Assembly: GCA_034687125.1 (NCBI GenBank)
Contig: JAQGBZ010000024.1
Location: 248,001 to 312,000 of the forward strand
DNA length: 64,000 nt
Origin: Neelides folsomi
Taxonomy: Eukaryota > Arthropoda > Collembola > Neelipleona > Neelidae
Reading direction: 5' to 3'
Part shown: one piece after another, positions 12,275-26,652 of the stretch
Layout: the number at the start of each line of letters is the position of its first letter
Position numbering within the stretch: the first letter of the stretch is position 1
The notes under the pieces: generated by a model
The model's input: the letters and a program-made list of their open reading frames with translations, nothing else
What the model was told of the DNA's origin: nothing
Database searches by the model: none
Program-made: the position numbers and the translations under genes

Positions 12275-12652
12275 TCATTTTTGTTACTTTTTTGTGCTAA
12301 AATTTGTTAAATTCAATTAATCATAAATGTGCTTTATGGAATAAATAAAAAATCCATAAGAATTTATGTTTTTTAGAACTTATTATCATATTGGAGAATT
12401 AAGAATCATGTTTATAACCATCATTAATACAGTATTAGATTTAATTTCATGATAAAAGATAGACCTCTTTTAAATCAATTATATTAAATTGCCCATAAAA
12501 AAGTGTGTTGATTCAAACATGCATTTAGGTAAATGTAAATTATTTTAATCAACATATTTAATTAAATATAGTTTTCATTGAGTATATCGTTAAAAAATCA
12601 AAACAAATAATTATATGAATGACTGATTTACAAAGAACCTTCTTTTTATTAG
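12275..12652. other. Spacer between ZFAND1 and TMEM223
   Basis: 378 AT-rich bases between two genes on the same strand. It holds the ZFAND1 poly(A) signal (AATAAA at 12340) and ends in cttctttttattag, a splice acceptor directly touching the TMEM223 ATG. Nothing else was seen. Confidence 0.5.
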
Positions 12653-13609
12653 ATGGCGAGTCTCGTTAATTTCGCTGCCAAAACATGGATATCAAGGGCT
12701 GTTCAACTTTCATTGAAACCTAGATATACTCAACTTTTTAGTCAGAATTCTAACGCACTTTTCATTAATCAGTCAAGATTTAAGAGCGTCGAATCGTCAG
12801 CGTTAAAAACTGAAGAATATGTCAAAGACATCATCTTATTCCGACATGAAAAACCCATTTTCTTTTTTACGATGAACTTGTTTTCAATAATGCAATTTGT
12901 ATTGTGGTCATTTCTCGGAGTAAACATCCTTTCTCTCAAAGATGTTCCTTTACCAGAAACTCCTAATCCAGCACTTTCAGAAGTCCCGTTCTGGAGAAAA
13001 GTCAATTTGGGAGAAAAAAAGTACAAAATTACATTATCCGTCGCTTCATTTCTGATAGGTAATTTAATTATTTAATCAATTAAGTGCATATATTGGGATT
13101 ATAAGAGATTAAACATAATAATTAAGGCTTCATCAATTTTTTAAAAGCTAAATACATTTTAAAATATAATAAATATTTTAGGATATTCAGTTTTGGCTGC
13201 TTGCTGGATGTTTACTCTTCGCTCAGTTCGGATTCTAGTTTTAAGAAAAAATGGATTGGATTTATCAATTGGAACTTATGCTCCCTTCACACAAGTCCGA
13301 TACATTCAAGTTCCATTAAATCATGTAAGTAACAAAGATTAGACTTTATCTACTATTACTTATTTATTAAAGAGTTGATACGAGCGTAGTGATTTTCTTA
13401 AATTGTGGTCAATTGTTTTCAATATTTTTAACAATTTGTTTTATTTTCATTAGGTGAGCGCGTTTGGATCCAGACTTGATGGACGTTCCCAGATTCCTTT
13501 TAGAGTTAAAGGGAGAATGTTTTATTATCTTATTGATACCACCCGAGGGATTTTGACACGACCAGAATTATTTGACAAAACTGTTGGAGTCAATAGAAAA
13601 TTACCATAA
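12653..13609 (+). CDS. TMEM223: Transmembrane protein 223
   Basis: Exons 12653-13058, 13182-13324 and 13454-13609 give 234 residues. The first 45 or so are basic and serine-rich, consistent with a mitochondrial presequence. Two hydrophobic spans follow, about residues 70-90 (FFFTMNLFSIMQFVLWSFLG) and about 120-145. Then come FTLRSVRILVLRKNG and a C-terminal block, RVKGRMFYYLID ... LFDKTVG, that aligns well with human TMEM223 (VKGRRFYFLLD ... LFDNTVG). TMEM223 is an inner mitochondrial membrane protein linked to cytochrome c oxidase assembly. An acceptor-like ttttattag touches the ATG, so the mRNA leader is probably spliced, in cis or trans. AATAAA is at 13645. The gene converges on the MGST3-like gene. 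Confidence 0.9.
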
Positions 13610-13993
13610 TGTCAGTTTATGATTATTCTTATTTTCTTATGTTAAATAAATTAAAAGCTTAGAGTTATAAAATGTAATAAATTAATGAAGATGCAATTTT
13701 CCTATTAAACTTGTTAAAATTACCTAATATCGAAATCATTTACAATACAGTAAAATATTTATTAATTGAAGTTTGCCATTTTACGACCAATTATAAGTTG
13801 AGTATGCATTATTTTTAATAATCGAGTTCAGAAATAGAAAATATAGAAAATTTATTTTTACAAGCTTGTGCATAAACGTGCTAAAGCCAGACAACTTTCG
13901 CACAAAATCATCAATAAGGTGGAAATCTTGAAAATTATCGTTACACAAGTTGCTAATTTAGATCTTAAGCTGAGATGAAAGACGTGTGGGAGT
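13610..13993. other. Shared 3' spacer of TMEM223 and MGST3-like gene
   Basis: The two genes converge here. A plus-strand AATAAA (13645) serves TMEM223, and a minus-strand AATAAA (tttatt at 13851-13856) serves the MGST3-like gene. No gene was seen between them. Confidence 0.6.
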
Positions 13994-14948
13994 TCAAGCA
14001 AAGATGTGATTCAAAGCGAACTTGGCAGTTGCTCCAATGAGGATCATCATTCCAACGATTGCAAAAGTTCCACGAGCTCTGTTAAATAAATAATGCATAA
14101 TTTTAAAATATGAAAACCAAGCTAAGAAATCATCTTAATTTTTAACATTCTTTAAGACATTTGCATAATTTTCTCAAATACCTCTTTCTGGGATCTCCAG
14201 TGTAGTAACCCTTGGCATAAGCAATCCTTCCCATGATCCAAATGAGTCCTCCCAAAGTGCAGATGTAAGGACACTCAAGCCCACCGATCAGAAGGGCAAA
14301 AAGGAACTGCGGGTAACACTCAAGAGTGTTTTGATGAGCCCTGGAAAGAAAATCATATTGCTTTGTATCGACTCGACAAGCTTTTAATTTAATTACAATT
14401 AATTGAAATCTTCACCTCTGGATGCAGTTGAACCCAGTGGACTCGAGAGAATACATGGTCGGATAGGGAACCTTGTAGTCAATTCTTGCCTGTGCGACCT
14501 TAAGAGCCTTCCAGTTGATCAACATGATGGAACCAAGGGCAGTGAGGACGACGAAGCCATAGCCGCTTGGAATGACAAACGGTTTTGGTCCACTGAAAAA
14601 CCAGGAGCTGAGGGATGAAAAAAATCCACCAACACTTTCCTTCCCACACGGCACTGCTGCAAAACATTAATTTCATCTTTAATCATTTAATTCTAAAGAT
14701 TTAAAGGTATGTATTATGTTGGCAGTGGGTAGTGAAGGTTGTGGAGAATAAAGACATTTTCAATATTAAATCCTTATTACCTCTGAGACGTGCAGTCCCA
14801 CAGGCTGGACAATCCCTAAAAGATTTTCAATATTTTGTGATGATTTTAAATTTTATTTAATGACTTTAATTAATGAATTAAATTAGGGAGTTATAAACAA
14901 TTGGACATATTAGACAAATGCATATATTTGTGCGAGGACTTACGCCAT
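13994..14948 (-). CDS. MGST3: Microsomal glutathione S-transferase 3-like (MAPEG)
   Basis: Five coding exons: 14944-14948 (five bases only), 14781-14815, 14416-14656, 14182-14340 and 13994-14078, giving 174 residues. MAPEG-family membrane enzyme that conjugates or reduces lipid hydroperoxides and leukotrienes with glutathione in ER or outer mitochondrial membrane. The core begins at [17 protein letters not shown], a match to the MGST3 start. It has four hydrophobic segments (about residues 42-62, 105-125, 127-143, 152-170) and the conserved [12 protein letters not shown] motif. The core is preceded by an unusual leader of about 40 residues with Cys at MADCPACG and PCGKE. The start is chosen because gggaATGGC, a strong gtaagt donor and all phases agree. 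Identity as a MAPEG enzyme is firm; the leader depends on the five-base first coding exon. Confidence 0.88.
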
Positions 14949-15119
14949 TCCCGATGGTTTTGGGAACAAGTGTGTGAGAAGATGAAACAAATCTCGTGGG
15001 ACCTCAGCAGTTGTTGCCGGAAAATTAATACTTTTTTATAATTTTGATCAAAAGAGGAGATCCAATTGAGAGGGTCGAAAATTATTTGGAGAATTTTAAT
15101 TCCCATCGTTACCAGAATT

Positions 15120-18100
15120 TAGAAGATAAGTGACATTGGATAATGCTATTTTATCCCTGATGCATTTTATCATCAATTCACTCTCTTTTAGGCTAAGCTA
15201 AATCTAATTTATCTCAAACGTATTTAAGAATAATAGTGTTTGGGTTGGCGTTTGGTATGTTTAATTGTGGCTATTATTAATGTTAAAAACTCTAAGTAAT
15301 TATACTTAGTAATTATGATGTTCGTGATAAGTTATTTAATGACTATCTACAAAAGTTAATCAAAGCAGTTTATATTTTAATGTAATTGTCTCGTAAACCC
15401 CAATTGACTCAATAGTTAATTTAATGAGAATAGAATGAAGAACACTACTGATTGAAGAACACTGGCAAATTTTGATTTCATGCCTGTCTCAACTCTTAAC
15501 TTTTATGTGAGTTGAAACGAGAATCAAAGTGATTTACGACTTATTATCACCTGAACTAACAATAAGATAAAAGCGTAATTTGGGGAGAAGGATAATAACT
15601 AAAAATGCATATGAGCTCCCTTTGAGAGAACTGACTGAATGTGAGAGAGAAGAAAATAATTAAATTAAATTAAAGTTTTTCATCAAAGAATAATGTAGGT
15701 CTAGGTGGGCGAACTGACCATTCAATCCATTTCGCGTGATGTATAATTTAAGTGTATAGAACTAATATAACTAAAGGTTAATCATTTTTTACTCTTAAAA
15801 TCCACATAAAAATGAAATAATGATATAAAAGTTGTAAAACGGTGCGAGACTGCAATTATTATTATCAAATTGTGAGTGCAGTGAAGAATTCGAAGGAAAT
15901 GAATCAAATTGCTCTCTCACGTCATGTACTATAGTCATGCTTTAATGAATTCGTCCTACACTCTTTAATCTATCTTATGACATTAAACTTCAACTTAATT
16001 TATGAACTACGAATGCTCAAAATGTATGTATTTATGAAAAATCTTTATGTACATTTTATATTACCTACCAATCTTATTTATTTACCTTATTATGTTCGTG
16101 TTTATCTTCAATGCATAAAGTTCATAGTGTTTAACTTTTTCGGGCGATTCAGCATGACTGTACTTTTCGCCTCTAACTATCAGAATAATAATTTCTTTAT
16201 GTTGAAATACACGAATATAGTGATCCATGTACAGGTGGTGTACAGGTGTACACTTTACAATGTAAATACAACAAATAAAAATGCCCAATTGTTTAATTTC
16301 AAATAAAATATTAAAATATAATAATTAAAAATACGATTAAACTTACTATTTTTGGTAGATATTCGATGTTTCCCTACTCATTAATACTTGATGTTTAAAG
16401 TTACATTACTGTCTTGCATTTATCAATTGATCTTTAAAGGTTGATTTGTAAAAAGGAAATATGAAATAAGAATAATTATTAGTTGTATTCTTGAAAGTAA
16501 AGGTAGAATAGTTAAATATCACATACTTACATTTAGATAGAACATTTACACTCCGTATGTGTACGTAATTATTAATTTATATAAAATCTCATGTAATTTT
16601 GATATTAAGGATTAAAGGATAAAAGACATTCCATTCCACCATTTTTTACTTATCTCACTTGAACATTAATTTCTTGCTAATTTCACGTAGCGTCCTTTTA
16701 TGAAGTCATCGGTATAAGAAAGGATGATAAAAACTACGATAATGATAAGTGATATTAAACCTGTCAGAACCATAATCCATAATAAATAATAAATAACAAT
16801 CATAGCATTCCTTCTGCTCATTCACTCTTTCTTCAATACGGGGTTATTACAATAAGAAACCTTAAATAGGCAATGACCTTTTCAAATTCATTTACTTCTA
16901 TACTAATTTTTTTCAATATTAATATTTTACTACCGAATTCCACTATTGATCCATCCAATTGTACTCATACCGTTGATGGTTGTTATATGCCAAAAAATGG
17001 ATATATGACGACGTTTTGGTTGGTCTTGCGAGAGCGGAACTCCCAGCAGAAATATGAATTGAAGAGAGCCAAGCAAATTAGCATATCATTGCAATAAATT
17101 ACAGGAAGATCTTGTTATTGACTGAACAAGGTTTGATTGATGTTTATCTTGGTGTGTAGTTAGTTAATAAGGCGTAGGATAACAAGCGTTTCTGTCCCTT
17201 TGATCGACTTTTCTCGCTTCAAAGGATTTTTCATATCAAAATGGTTTCGAAATATGTTTTTTCGCGATCCTCATCCTCATTTGAATGCCTTCGTTAGCCT
17301 CCGACTTTTTCTCTTTCTCTTACGAAATATTTAATTCATGCCACTACCAATCCAATCCACATTTATTCGCATTTTGAGGTGTAGGTCAAAGTATTAAAGT
17401 GAAAATAATCCTTACTTGATTTACGAGTATAAATAATAAAAACTATGAGTTTGCCCTTACAAGACCCGATGAACATATTGGAAAAAAATATTTATCACAT
17501 TTAAGATAAGTCAAAATTGCCTGAAGGTGATTCGATCATTCGATGGAAAGATTCAACTTTTGAAACCTCGGCACATGCCAACCATAACACCCATATTGAT
17601 CTTAAATTTCAAGGGGTGGTTTAAAGCTGTTGACTCCAATGTAGTTATAAAGAATTAAAGTCCCAACTCGTCATTATATCATCTCCCAAATTGGGTGATT
17701 GACAAATTAAGAATTTACAACGTCCAAGCGACACAAACTCCCTTTCGCCCTCGCAGTGGGTGGAATTAAAGGAAGCTGAAGCAATTATTTTCCAAGTTCC
17801 AATTTAACGCGGACGAACCTCGCCCTTCGTTCTCCATATCTTCATTCCCAATTCACCACCACCTGTCTCATAACCATTTTATGAACTTCATAATTATAAA
17901 GATAATTCTATGCACACGTCAGTGTGAATACTAATACTGTGTGCTTTCATTCGCCCAATCTTTTTCTGACAATCTCATTGTAACTTCCTCAATGAAATGT
18001 GTTCCTCATTAATTATTAAGATAAAGACATCATTAACTTGGTGTCTTGGTGCATTCTGCATGCATATTATAAGCATATAAAAATATAAACTACATATTAA

Positions 18101-21100
18101 ACTGTACATTCATTTAACTATACAACATGACTGTACTGATGCATTTGCAATAATTGCACACCGTATGTAGTATGTTATGTACATAGGTACTAAGCATTCA
18201 TTAATATTTGCAGGTAATGTGGTGTAAGGTAATTACATGGGCTAACTATAACTCACTTATTAAACCTCGCCTTTTACCTTAACTTTTATGATTTTGAAAT
18301 AACTTCAATATTTATTAGGACACTTCGACTTTGGCCAAATCTTGTGGTTAATCTTGATCTTCACATGTCTCGGAGGCGTAAGGTGACTTGTTAGACAAAA
18401 CAAATATTTATTATAGACCTGATTATGTATTCAGACTTAATTAGCTTATTTCCATCAAGATGTGTGTAAATAATGAATGTGGAATGATGATGAGATTGAT
18501 GACCGTTGACCATAAAGCAGATTAGAGGCAGTGTTTGTTCTAACAGGTCAAATTCATCATCTTCCTCACTCGCTCGTCCCCTTCAGTCACAAACTCACAA
18601 ATGTGGAAACGATAGGCGTGAGATTTATGCAAGGAACCATTTGAACTGAAAGTTGTGATATTTGCATTAGTTGAAATTAGTATTTATTATTTATCATTGT
18701 ACATTTTGAGAATGGGAAGTTTCTTGAAATCCTTTTGAGTGAGTAACAATGAGGTTTTAATAAGTGAGGTACATCCGATTATCAACTCCTTTCTTTCACT
18801 TTCAATGACATATTCAGAGAGAAAAGGACATTTGTCTGGCTATATTGAGAGTCAGAACATGCAATTGATAATATGCAATTGTGCAGGAGGAATAAATAAG
18901 AATAAACTTGAAATGTTTTCAATGTTTGACGTTTTAAACCATTTCGTGTTTATTGATGAGAGCATCAACTTACTTTAAGAAAGGTTCCTCCATATCATTT
19001 ACTTGGTCATTGTCACTTCAAAGGCCAAGCTGAGGCCGAGAGGAAATTGGATGTTACAACTTGAGGTTTTGCTCAATAAAATCCCAAATGAGCTTAAAAT
19101 GTCTTATTGTTAGTCAAAGTTAAGGTTAACGGTGGCTCTGCCTATGTTGGTAATACAACTCCCTATATTATGCGCTAGTGTTATCAGTATACTTATGACT
19201 GTAATTATACGATTGGTTCATTCAGTTTTAGTTAATCGTCAATTAAAAACTTAACTTGTCTGTGGTCATAGGGTGATGGGGTGTGGTGAAAAAAGATAGG
19301 AAAGTGCATAATGTGCAAGTTCAGTTTCAAGCTTTGCAAACCATCAGAGATTCAAAGTTATTTTATATACAGATATTCAGTCAAACATGCGATCATACGA
19401 GTTATGAGAATATTAGAACAAAATTATAATTATCTGTAATTAATATATAAATATGATCATAAGCGACTACAACAATTGGGATTACTGGTAACTGTAAAAT
19501 ATAATATTGTAATAACTTAATTCATAAAAAATAAATATCAATGTATTTTAATCAACTTTTAAGATGAGAAAAATTTTCTGTTTTTAAGTTTTTTAATTTT
19601 ATTATAAGAATCGTTTAATCTCATGAGATCACGATTTGAGCCAAAGTTAGGGGTTTATTTCATTCAAGAGGAACGAGAATTATGAAAATGATTCAATTGG
19701 ATTCTTTACCACCACGGAGATTGGACAGACGATCTTGAATAATTTCTTTTCAATCTTCTCTCATACCTTTCATTTCCCACTCGAGATCATAAATCATGGA
19801 GCTCCAGGAGTCTCACTCACATTCAGTTCTCTATTTCCTCTCAATGACTAATATAATCTGAATATAATCATAGCTTACTTTTATTCACAATGGAATGAAT
19901 TGGTTTTTGCTCCTGTAATCTTCTTGCTTCCTCATCCTCATTCTATTTTGCCCATGTTTTGCGTGTGAATTCTTCCAAATCCAATTCCTTGGAGGAAATT
20001 AATTTATCTCTTACGCACAGAACAGCTATATTATTCACCTTCTTATGATTACACCCCAAGACCACGGACATGGACAAGTGAGTTTCAATTGCATATATAG
20101 AGATCATTGGATTAATTTTTTTATCCACAACACATCCTATTTATGCTTACGTACGCTCTCCTTATATAAATAAGAAGGTTCTTTATAGTGTAGGAGGATG
20201 AATTTTGGATATAAGGTCTTTTTCCCTCCCTTTGCTATACTAGAGTATAGCAATGAAAACAATTAACCTTATTTGTAATTGCAAGAATGGTGTCTCCAAT
20301 TACTTCATTTGGTCTTTAACATTCTGTTTAATGATATTAATGAATTACGGATAATCCCCACACATACAAAAACATAGGAGCAATTGGCGAAGTGCATTTA
20401 AATTTAAATACATATCAGTATTTAACCATCTTAAACATACAATAAATGTTCCTATCCAATTTCAACCATTTGGGAAACAAAAGGAATCTCACACCTTAAA
20501 GGGGCTCAAATCCTCATCATCCGTTTTTGTTCTTTCAATTGGTATTTGGCATTTCCTTGAACCTACGTACACTAATACGATTCGTATTAATTTGCTTTAT
20601 GGCCATATTTAAAAGCATAGGATCGGCCCAAGTATGTACAATAATGAATTTAATGAAATAAGGAGCAAGGTGAATGATGAAAAGGATAGAAATGGAAATT
20701 GAGTCTGATGATGAGAATTTATGTTTCAACCCAAGCTGTGATGAAGATGTCCTTTAACGCTTCCATTTATTACTTTTATGCCTCTCTTCATTTATAGGTC
20801 TATTTATTTTACAAATTTTACACCTCTCTTCAATTCTCACGTATATATAATTAAAATGTTATCGCATGGGAAAGAACATTAATGCAGATTGAAGGAATGG
20901 CTCAACACGTTCGGGAATGTTCGTACTTCACCACTTGAACGAATTATTTTAAATATTGTTCCTTCCTTATAGCCATTCCTCATGATATATCTCATGGTAT
21001 TTATAATTTATTACAGGTAGTCGTTAAAGTGGTTAATTAAACGGCACTTGATATGTTTGGATTGATGTTTAAATGGAATTTATTGTAATATAAGAATCGG

Positions 21101-24100
21101 ACCTATTTCATTATAAGTAGTCTCGATGAAGAATTGAATTACATTTTAATAAAATCTTATCAATTTACAACCATTAAAAATCACAAGAAAGGGAAAAATG
21201 AGGATTTGAATTAATTTGAATTCTTTATCTCATTCTCATTAATTCTTTCGAGTGTGGAAGCTGCAGGAGGTTAATAAAGAAACATGAAGAGGAAACTCCT
21301 TCCCCTTATCTTTTACGCATTGTTGAGTATCTCCATATCTCAGCCTGACAATGAGCGTAGGTAAAGAGGGAAAAAACTTATTTTGCCATTTGGAAGGGAT
21401 CAAGAAACAAGAGCAAATAAATGGTAAATAATAATAATATATCATTCATAGACTGAAGGCCATCGCCTTTTCCCAGTCTCAAACCACGACTTGTTCTGTT
21501 CTTTCAATTGGGCATTTGGAGTCTGGGAAGACCAAAAGGCCCACAAGGCGCCTCAATTCTTCATTTCTTACGTTAAATCACATTTAAATGTTAAGAGAGC
21601 GATTTGGAGGGAATCAAATCAGGTGATGAAGCGATGAGTGATGATTATAAGCCTCATGCGGAATTCACGTTTCAGTTCAATTAATTATGTAAATCTCTCG
21701 TTATTACGAGTCAACAAGAAAGTTCCCCTTCAACCTCAATGTATATTTAATATATATTTTGGTATATTAAATGGAATGTTCAAAAAGGATATAGCTCATA
21801 AGTGAATGTATTATAGATTTTATTAATCTCTAACTGCAATTATTGTCTTATCCGCGCTCAGACATCGAAAGATCCATGATTAGGCAATTAAGCGCATTTG
21901 GAGCAAATGATAATAAAATATAAAAAGATTGAGCTGGGTGAGATAAGTGATTGAATATGAAATCGTGTAGTTGGAGCCAAAGTAAATGTTCCACGAGACC
22001 TCGCCCAGTAAACCTTGAACTTCTTTCCTGGGGTTCCGCAATCACGAAATTGTCAGGAGAAACCAAAATTAATGAGAGCAGAGGAACGAGTAATGAATTG
22101 GAATTATAAGATAAAAGACACGGATTTTCCATATTTAATTCCTCCCATTAAATCACATTATCCATACCAAATCGTAGAAAAGAATAATAAAGGTTAAAAA
22201 ATCTCCTTCCGTAGGATATAAAGATATATGTATTAAAAAAGATAATGTTCAATATAAGATTTCTTACCAAATAACTTTATTTACAAGAGTAATTATACAT
22301 GTAGCAGTATTTTTATAAATATCTACATGTGCTTATACATACATGAGGATTGATTATATAGAGAGGATTAAATGTAAGAAATACTTTTGGGATTTATTAT
22401 AAAGTTACATACACTTTTTGTGCAATATCCTTAGGTTGTTCTCACTTAATATTTTAAAAGGAATTTAATTTCTATCATTGCCTTCGCCTAAATATGCGAA
22501 ATTTCTTAATTTGCTTCTAATTTTTTAATGTAGCTTCAATTTGGAATGAAAAGGAGAGGAAATAGAAGGAGGCTTTAATACGCTTTGATGGGATAATGAA
22601 TGGCTAATGAATGCTGGCCGTGGGAACGACGAGACCAAGTTCCATTACATCCATTAGAAACACAAGGCCCTGCGATTAAAGACGGCAGTGGCAGTGGATA
22701 TGCATTAGCGCCTTTAATCGTCCCCACTGCTACCATTAAATCACATTCCAGCCAAAAACCATCATTTGGAACTTCAAAGGGATCTGTGGGAAGTCAGGAA
22801 ACCAGCACAATTAATATTAAATATGAGCTAATGCAAAGGACCAATTTGGAGATTTATAAAGTGTGCGATTAAAAATGAACATTCACATTTACTCCTATTT
22901 ATTAAGAATTAAGATGTATGAGCTTCTTGTATTTTTAAATTGCCGACTCATTCTTTTTATCATTAAATTGCTTTGTAGATGATATCAGGATACGATGAAA
23001 GGGTTCCATTACAAATTGCACCTTATAAGTATAAAAAACTATCAATAGACCTCTTATGGAAAAGAACATTGGGAGATTTATGAATTTGATGTTCCTAGTT
23101 TATCCACTTTGTTAAAACATTAATATACCATTTAGTCATTTGTTTATACATATCAGACATACAAATGTGATATAACAAAATGTGATACGATCACAAATAA
23201 GAATTTTTCCAGGATCTGTTGAAAATACAACGTAGATGACTCGACTCAAAAAGTTTAAATTAAGGAAAATTAAGTGTAAATTGCATAAATATTACATAAA
23301 AATTGTTTGCCGACGAGATTAAAAACAGAATAAGGTGTTCGTGTTTGTTTTGAAGTGCTATTAATGATGTTTGCGTGGATTTAATAATAATGTTCAATCT
23401 TTGCTTTCCTCATAGATTGGCGATTGTTCGATTAATAAATAATTAAATGTTCAGTAATTATTTTAGACCATTTTCTCAGACCATTTTTATATTTCTATAC
23501 ACTTGAAGGGAAAAAATTGTAAAATTGTATAAAAAAACTTGAAGCATTTATCAATCAATTTAGTTCCTATACATGCTTTTATCAGCTTCTGTTTACCTGT
23601 CCATTCCTTGAATTGAACATAATATGAATAATTAAATAAAATTTGTTTATATTAATCATAAGGGCGTGGATAGGGAGCCAACTAGACCAAGCCAAAACTA
23701 TTTTTTCATCTTGTATTTTTTCATAAAAGATGAATGCCAAATTTAATTACTTTTTTTCTAACGACAAAAATGCACCCAATGAAATATGTTTTAGCGCTCA
23801 TGCTAACTATGGACATTCCTCAATTTACAAGTTTATTTTGTTTTATAACATTTCTATATTACACCATTTGCAAAGGCGTATCTGCAGATTGAGGGGAAAT
23901 CGTAAGGATGTACATTCTTGGAATCTCCAAACCAGATGCAATTGACTACGACCTTGCCCTTCTCTAAATGTGTTTATAATTAAAGGGATCCTGCAGGTAA
24001 TTGGCATGCAAGTAATTTGCCAATCTTTTGTCATTTAACTCTTGGAATATTTATTATGCCCCTTCGACCATACGACCACTCTCATTGTTTAATTTCCCAA

Positions 24101-25890
24101 TAAACTTCTCTTGGCAGCTCTGCATATCTCTCCACATATTGTCTTATGTAGTCCCACTCGTTAAAAAGAGAAACAGGGGCAGTTAAGAAATGACGCGGTT
24201 ACATTATGGTCCACACACACATCATGTGTCCACAATTATTCACGCATCAAGTATTTACTATTCGTAATGAGAAGAGTAATGAAATTTTTCAAGAGTAGAA
24301 CTACGCCTTTGTCTCTCACTCATTGTCCGCATTCCATACTTGATGTGGGAAGTGAAGATTATGTCAATTAAATCACGAGTGCATTATGAGAATCAAATTC
24401 CAACACTGTTAGCAATCCCAAATTAACATATTTACAATATTGTTACAATATTCAAATTACAATATTATTAAGTTTATCCATCGGGATTTTTGAGAAAATG
24501 TTCAATTATTACAATTTACCTGTGTTGGTATTTATCATTTATTGTTATTTTTTATCACATGTGTAATATTTAATAATATTTAATAGGTGTGTATTGTTTA
24601 GTCACGCTTACGCATATTATTTAAAATAAAAACTTGCGGTTTTTCAAGATCAAAAATGTAATGAAAAAATGAATAAATATAGTAAACAGATTCATTAATT
24701 AGTTTCTGACAATGGAAATGTTCAGGAATGAAAATCCTTTAAGAAGCGCCAAAGCAGTTAAGCGTATACGGAAAGAAATGCAATTGGAATTTCTCAATTG
24801 AAAATATATTTTTTCTTCATTAGCTCGAATGATTGATTTTGAATTATGAATAACAACCAAATGGTCTGATGATTTGATAGAGATATAAAAAAGGCATAAC
24901 TAGAGGCTCCGAGTGATGATTACTTTTAATAAACAAATAAGAATCATAAAGTTATTCGAAGGGCTTTTAAATGAAACCTCAAGTTCAAATGACCGAGAGA
25001 TTTTTTCACTCAATTTTCCCTAATAAGGAATCAGACATTTCATGCTAAATGACAATATCATAAATATGGTACAATGTTACTTAAAACTCGGCTCGCGTAA
25101 TATTCTGTTTAACGATGAGGTTTAACTACGGTTTAACGTTTGTTTAATTATTGCTAAAGTTGTAAACAACGGTTGAATTCACTCTTCATTTCTGTTTATT
25201 TACCAACTTGGACAGAATGAGGGAATCAACAATGCACATATGACATTAACTAATTACTACTTACGGTATTTATCTTCCATTTAATTGATAAAATTGTGAC
25301 GAACTGACTATACATAACATTAAGTCAGTACTCACATAAGTATTACATGCTATGATTGTGTTTTAAAGTTAAATGTGAATAATTCATACTATTTAATTTT
25401 GACACATCAAATGTGACCAAATCAAGTGTCAACTTATCAACTCACTTGGTCTTGCCTTATTATTCAAATAATACGTAATTAGAAGGTCTGAGAAAAGTTC
25501 GTGTAGTTTTTTCATGAAAAATTATGATGTGAAAGAGAGTCAGAATAATAAAATTATGATGGGTGTCTCTCACAGGCTCATATTATTGTTGTGACTTCAC
25601 AATCACGGTCGAATGAAATCCAATTCACGTGAAATAAAAAGGAGCTCTGGTATCTGTTACAATCAGATGAGTGCCCTTAAACTACATCGTAATCGTCAAG
25701 AGGAGGAGGAGAGAAGAAATTGAGAGTCAAAATCCTTCCTTCTTTTTTACCTCCAATCTGCCCTGTGCGTAGAGACCCCCTGGCAAGGAATCACCTGTAC
25801 TTCCAAATGGACAACAAAGCCGAGGGAACGGCGTGTAAATCTAACAACGTGCCTCGCAAATGTAAAAAATTACCTATCCCACCCAATACG
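15120..25890. other. Gene-poor region
   Basis: About 10.8 kb with no protein or RNA gene that I can support. Open frames here (for example 15977-16306, 18739-18978, 21848-22132, 22600-22872) are short, low-complexity or unlike any known family, and none chains with neighbours through splice sites. Slightly GC-richer patches near 17730-17860 and 22600-22800 could be regulatory. Small perfect palindromes occur, such as gctatact/agtatagc near 20232. Confidence 0.45.
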
Positions 25891-25901
25891 CTTCCCACCG
25901 G

Positions 25902-25945
25902 TATAAATACGGTTGCGAGGCTGAGGAAATCATCACAAGTTACAA
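25902..25945 (+). promoter_or_regulatory. TATA-box promoter of the small secreted protein gene
   Basis: TATAAATA at 25902-25909 in a GC-rich setting (accggtataaatacgg). About 30 bases downstream is an initiator-like tcatcacaag (about 25928-25937), and the ATG follows at 26004. Spacing is right for a short 5' leader of about 70 bases. This is the clearest core promoter in the window and is typical of highly expressed, stage-specific cuticle genes. Confidence 0.7.
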
Positions 25946-26003
25946 GTAGTTCCAAGTATCAAGTTCATCTCTTCGGCTTGAGCCCAATCTCCTCCAATTC
26001 AAA

Positions 26004-26652
26004 ATGAAGTTCGCTGTAAGCTACTTTGCATTTTTATAATTAAAATGAGAAACACAAAACTATCCTTAACAGTCCTTGTTTAATAATTAATTTAACTTTA
26101 ATCTAATATTTTGAACAACTAAACACCACCCAGCAATATTTCTAAATTATTTTTTTTACAAAATATCCTTTATTGAATTTAAATTTAAATTAATGGATGG
26201 TTATTTTATGACTTTAAAATTCTGAAAATGAGTAATTAAATAATATTAATATTTTTCAGGTTGCCTTTGCATTGATGACCATCGCGGTCAGCATGTGTTC
26301 TGCAGCTCCTGGATTCATCTACTCTTACCCTGCAGCAACTCAAGACGTTTCAGTCGTAAGAGACGCTTTGGGCAATCAAGCCACAGCGTACGCTTATCAA
26401 AATGGACACTCTGCAGTGGTAATACAACAATCTGAATTTAAAATATTCTGACAATTTTAAACCATTTCATGAACCATTAAAAATAATTAAAATTATTTAT
26501 ATTAATAGGCTGTGAGCAGAAGTGATGTCTCAAAACATCTCGCTGTTATTCCACAACCAATACACACTGTCCATGCAGCTCCTTATGTTTACCATCAAGC
26601 TGCTTATCAACCTGCGTATCCAGCGTACCACGCTCCTTACTACTACTTGTAA
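26004..26652 (+). CDS. Small secreted cuticle-type protein
   Basis: Exons 26004-26015, 26260-26418 and 26509-26652 give 104 residues. The first exon carries only four codons (MKFA) before a gtaagc donor, an arrangement common in arthropod cuticle genes. A signal peptide is clear (MKFAVAFALMTIAVSMCSA, cut before APGF). The mature chain has DVSVVRDALGNQATAYAYQ, then a tail rich in His, Ala, Pro and Tyr with repeated YQPAYPAYHAPYYY. No chitin-binding Rebers-Riddiford motif is seen. The role is inferred as a structural cuticle or extracellular matrix protein. Low-complexity tails can mislead, so the family remains unassigned. Confidence 0.85.
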
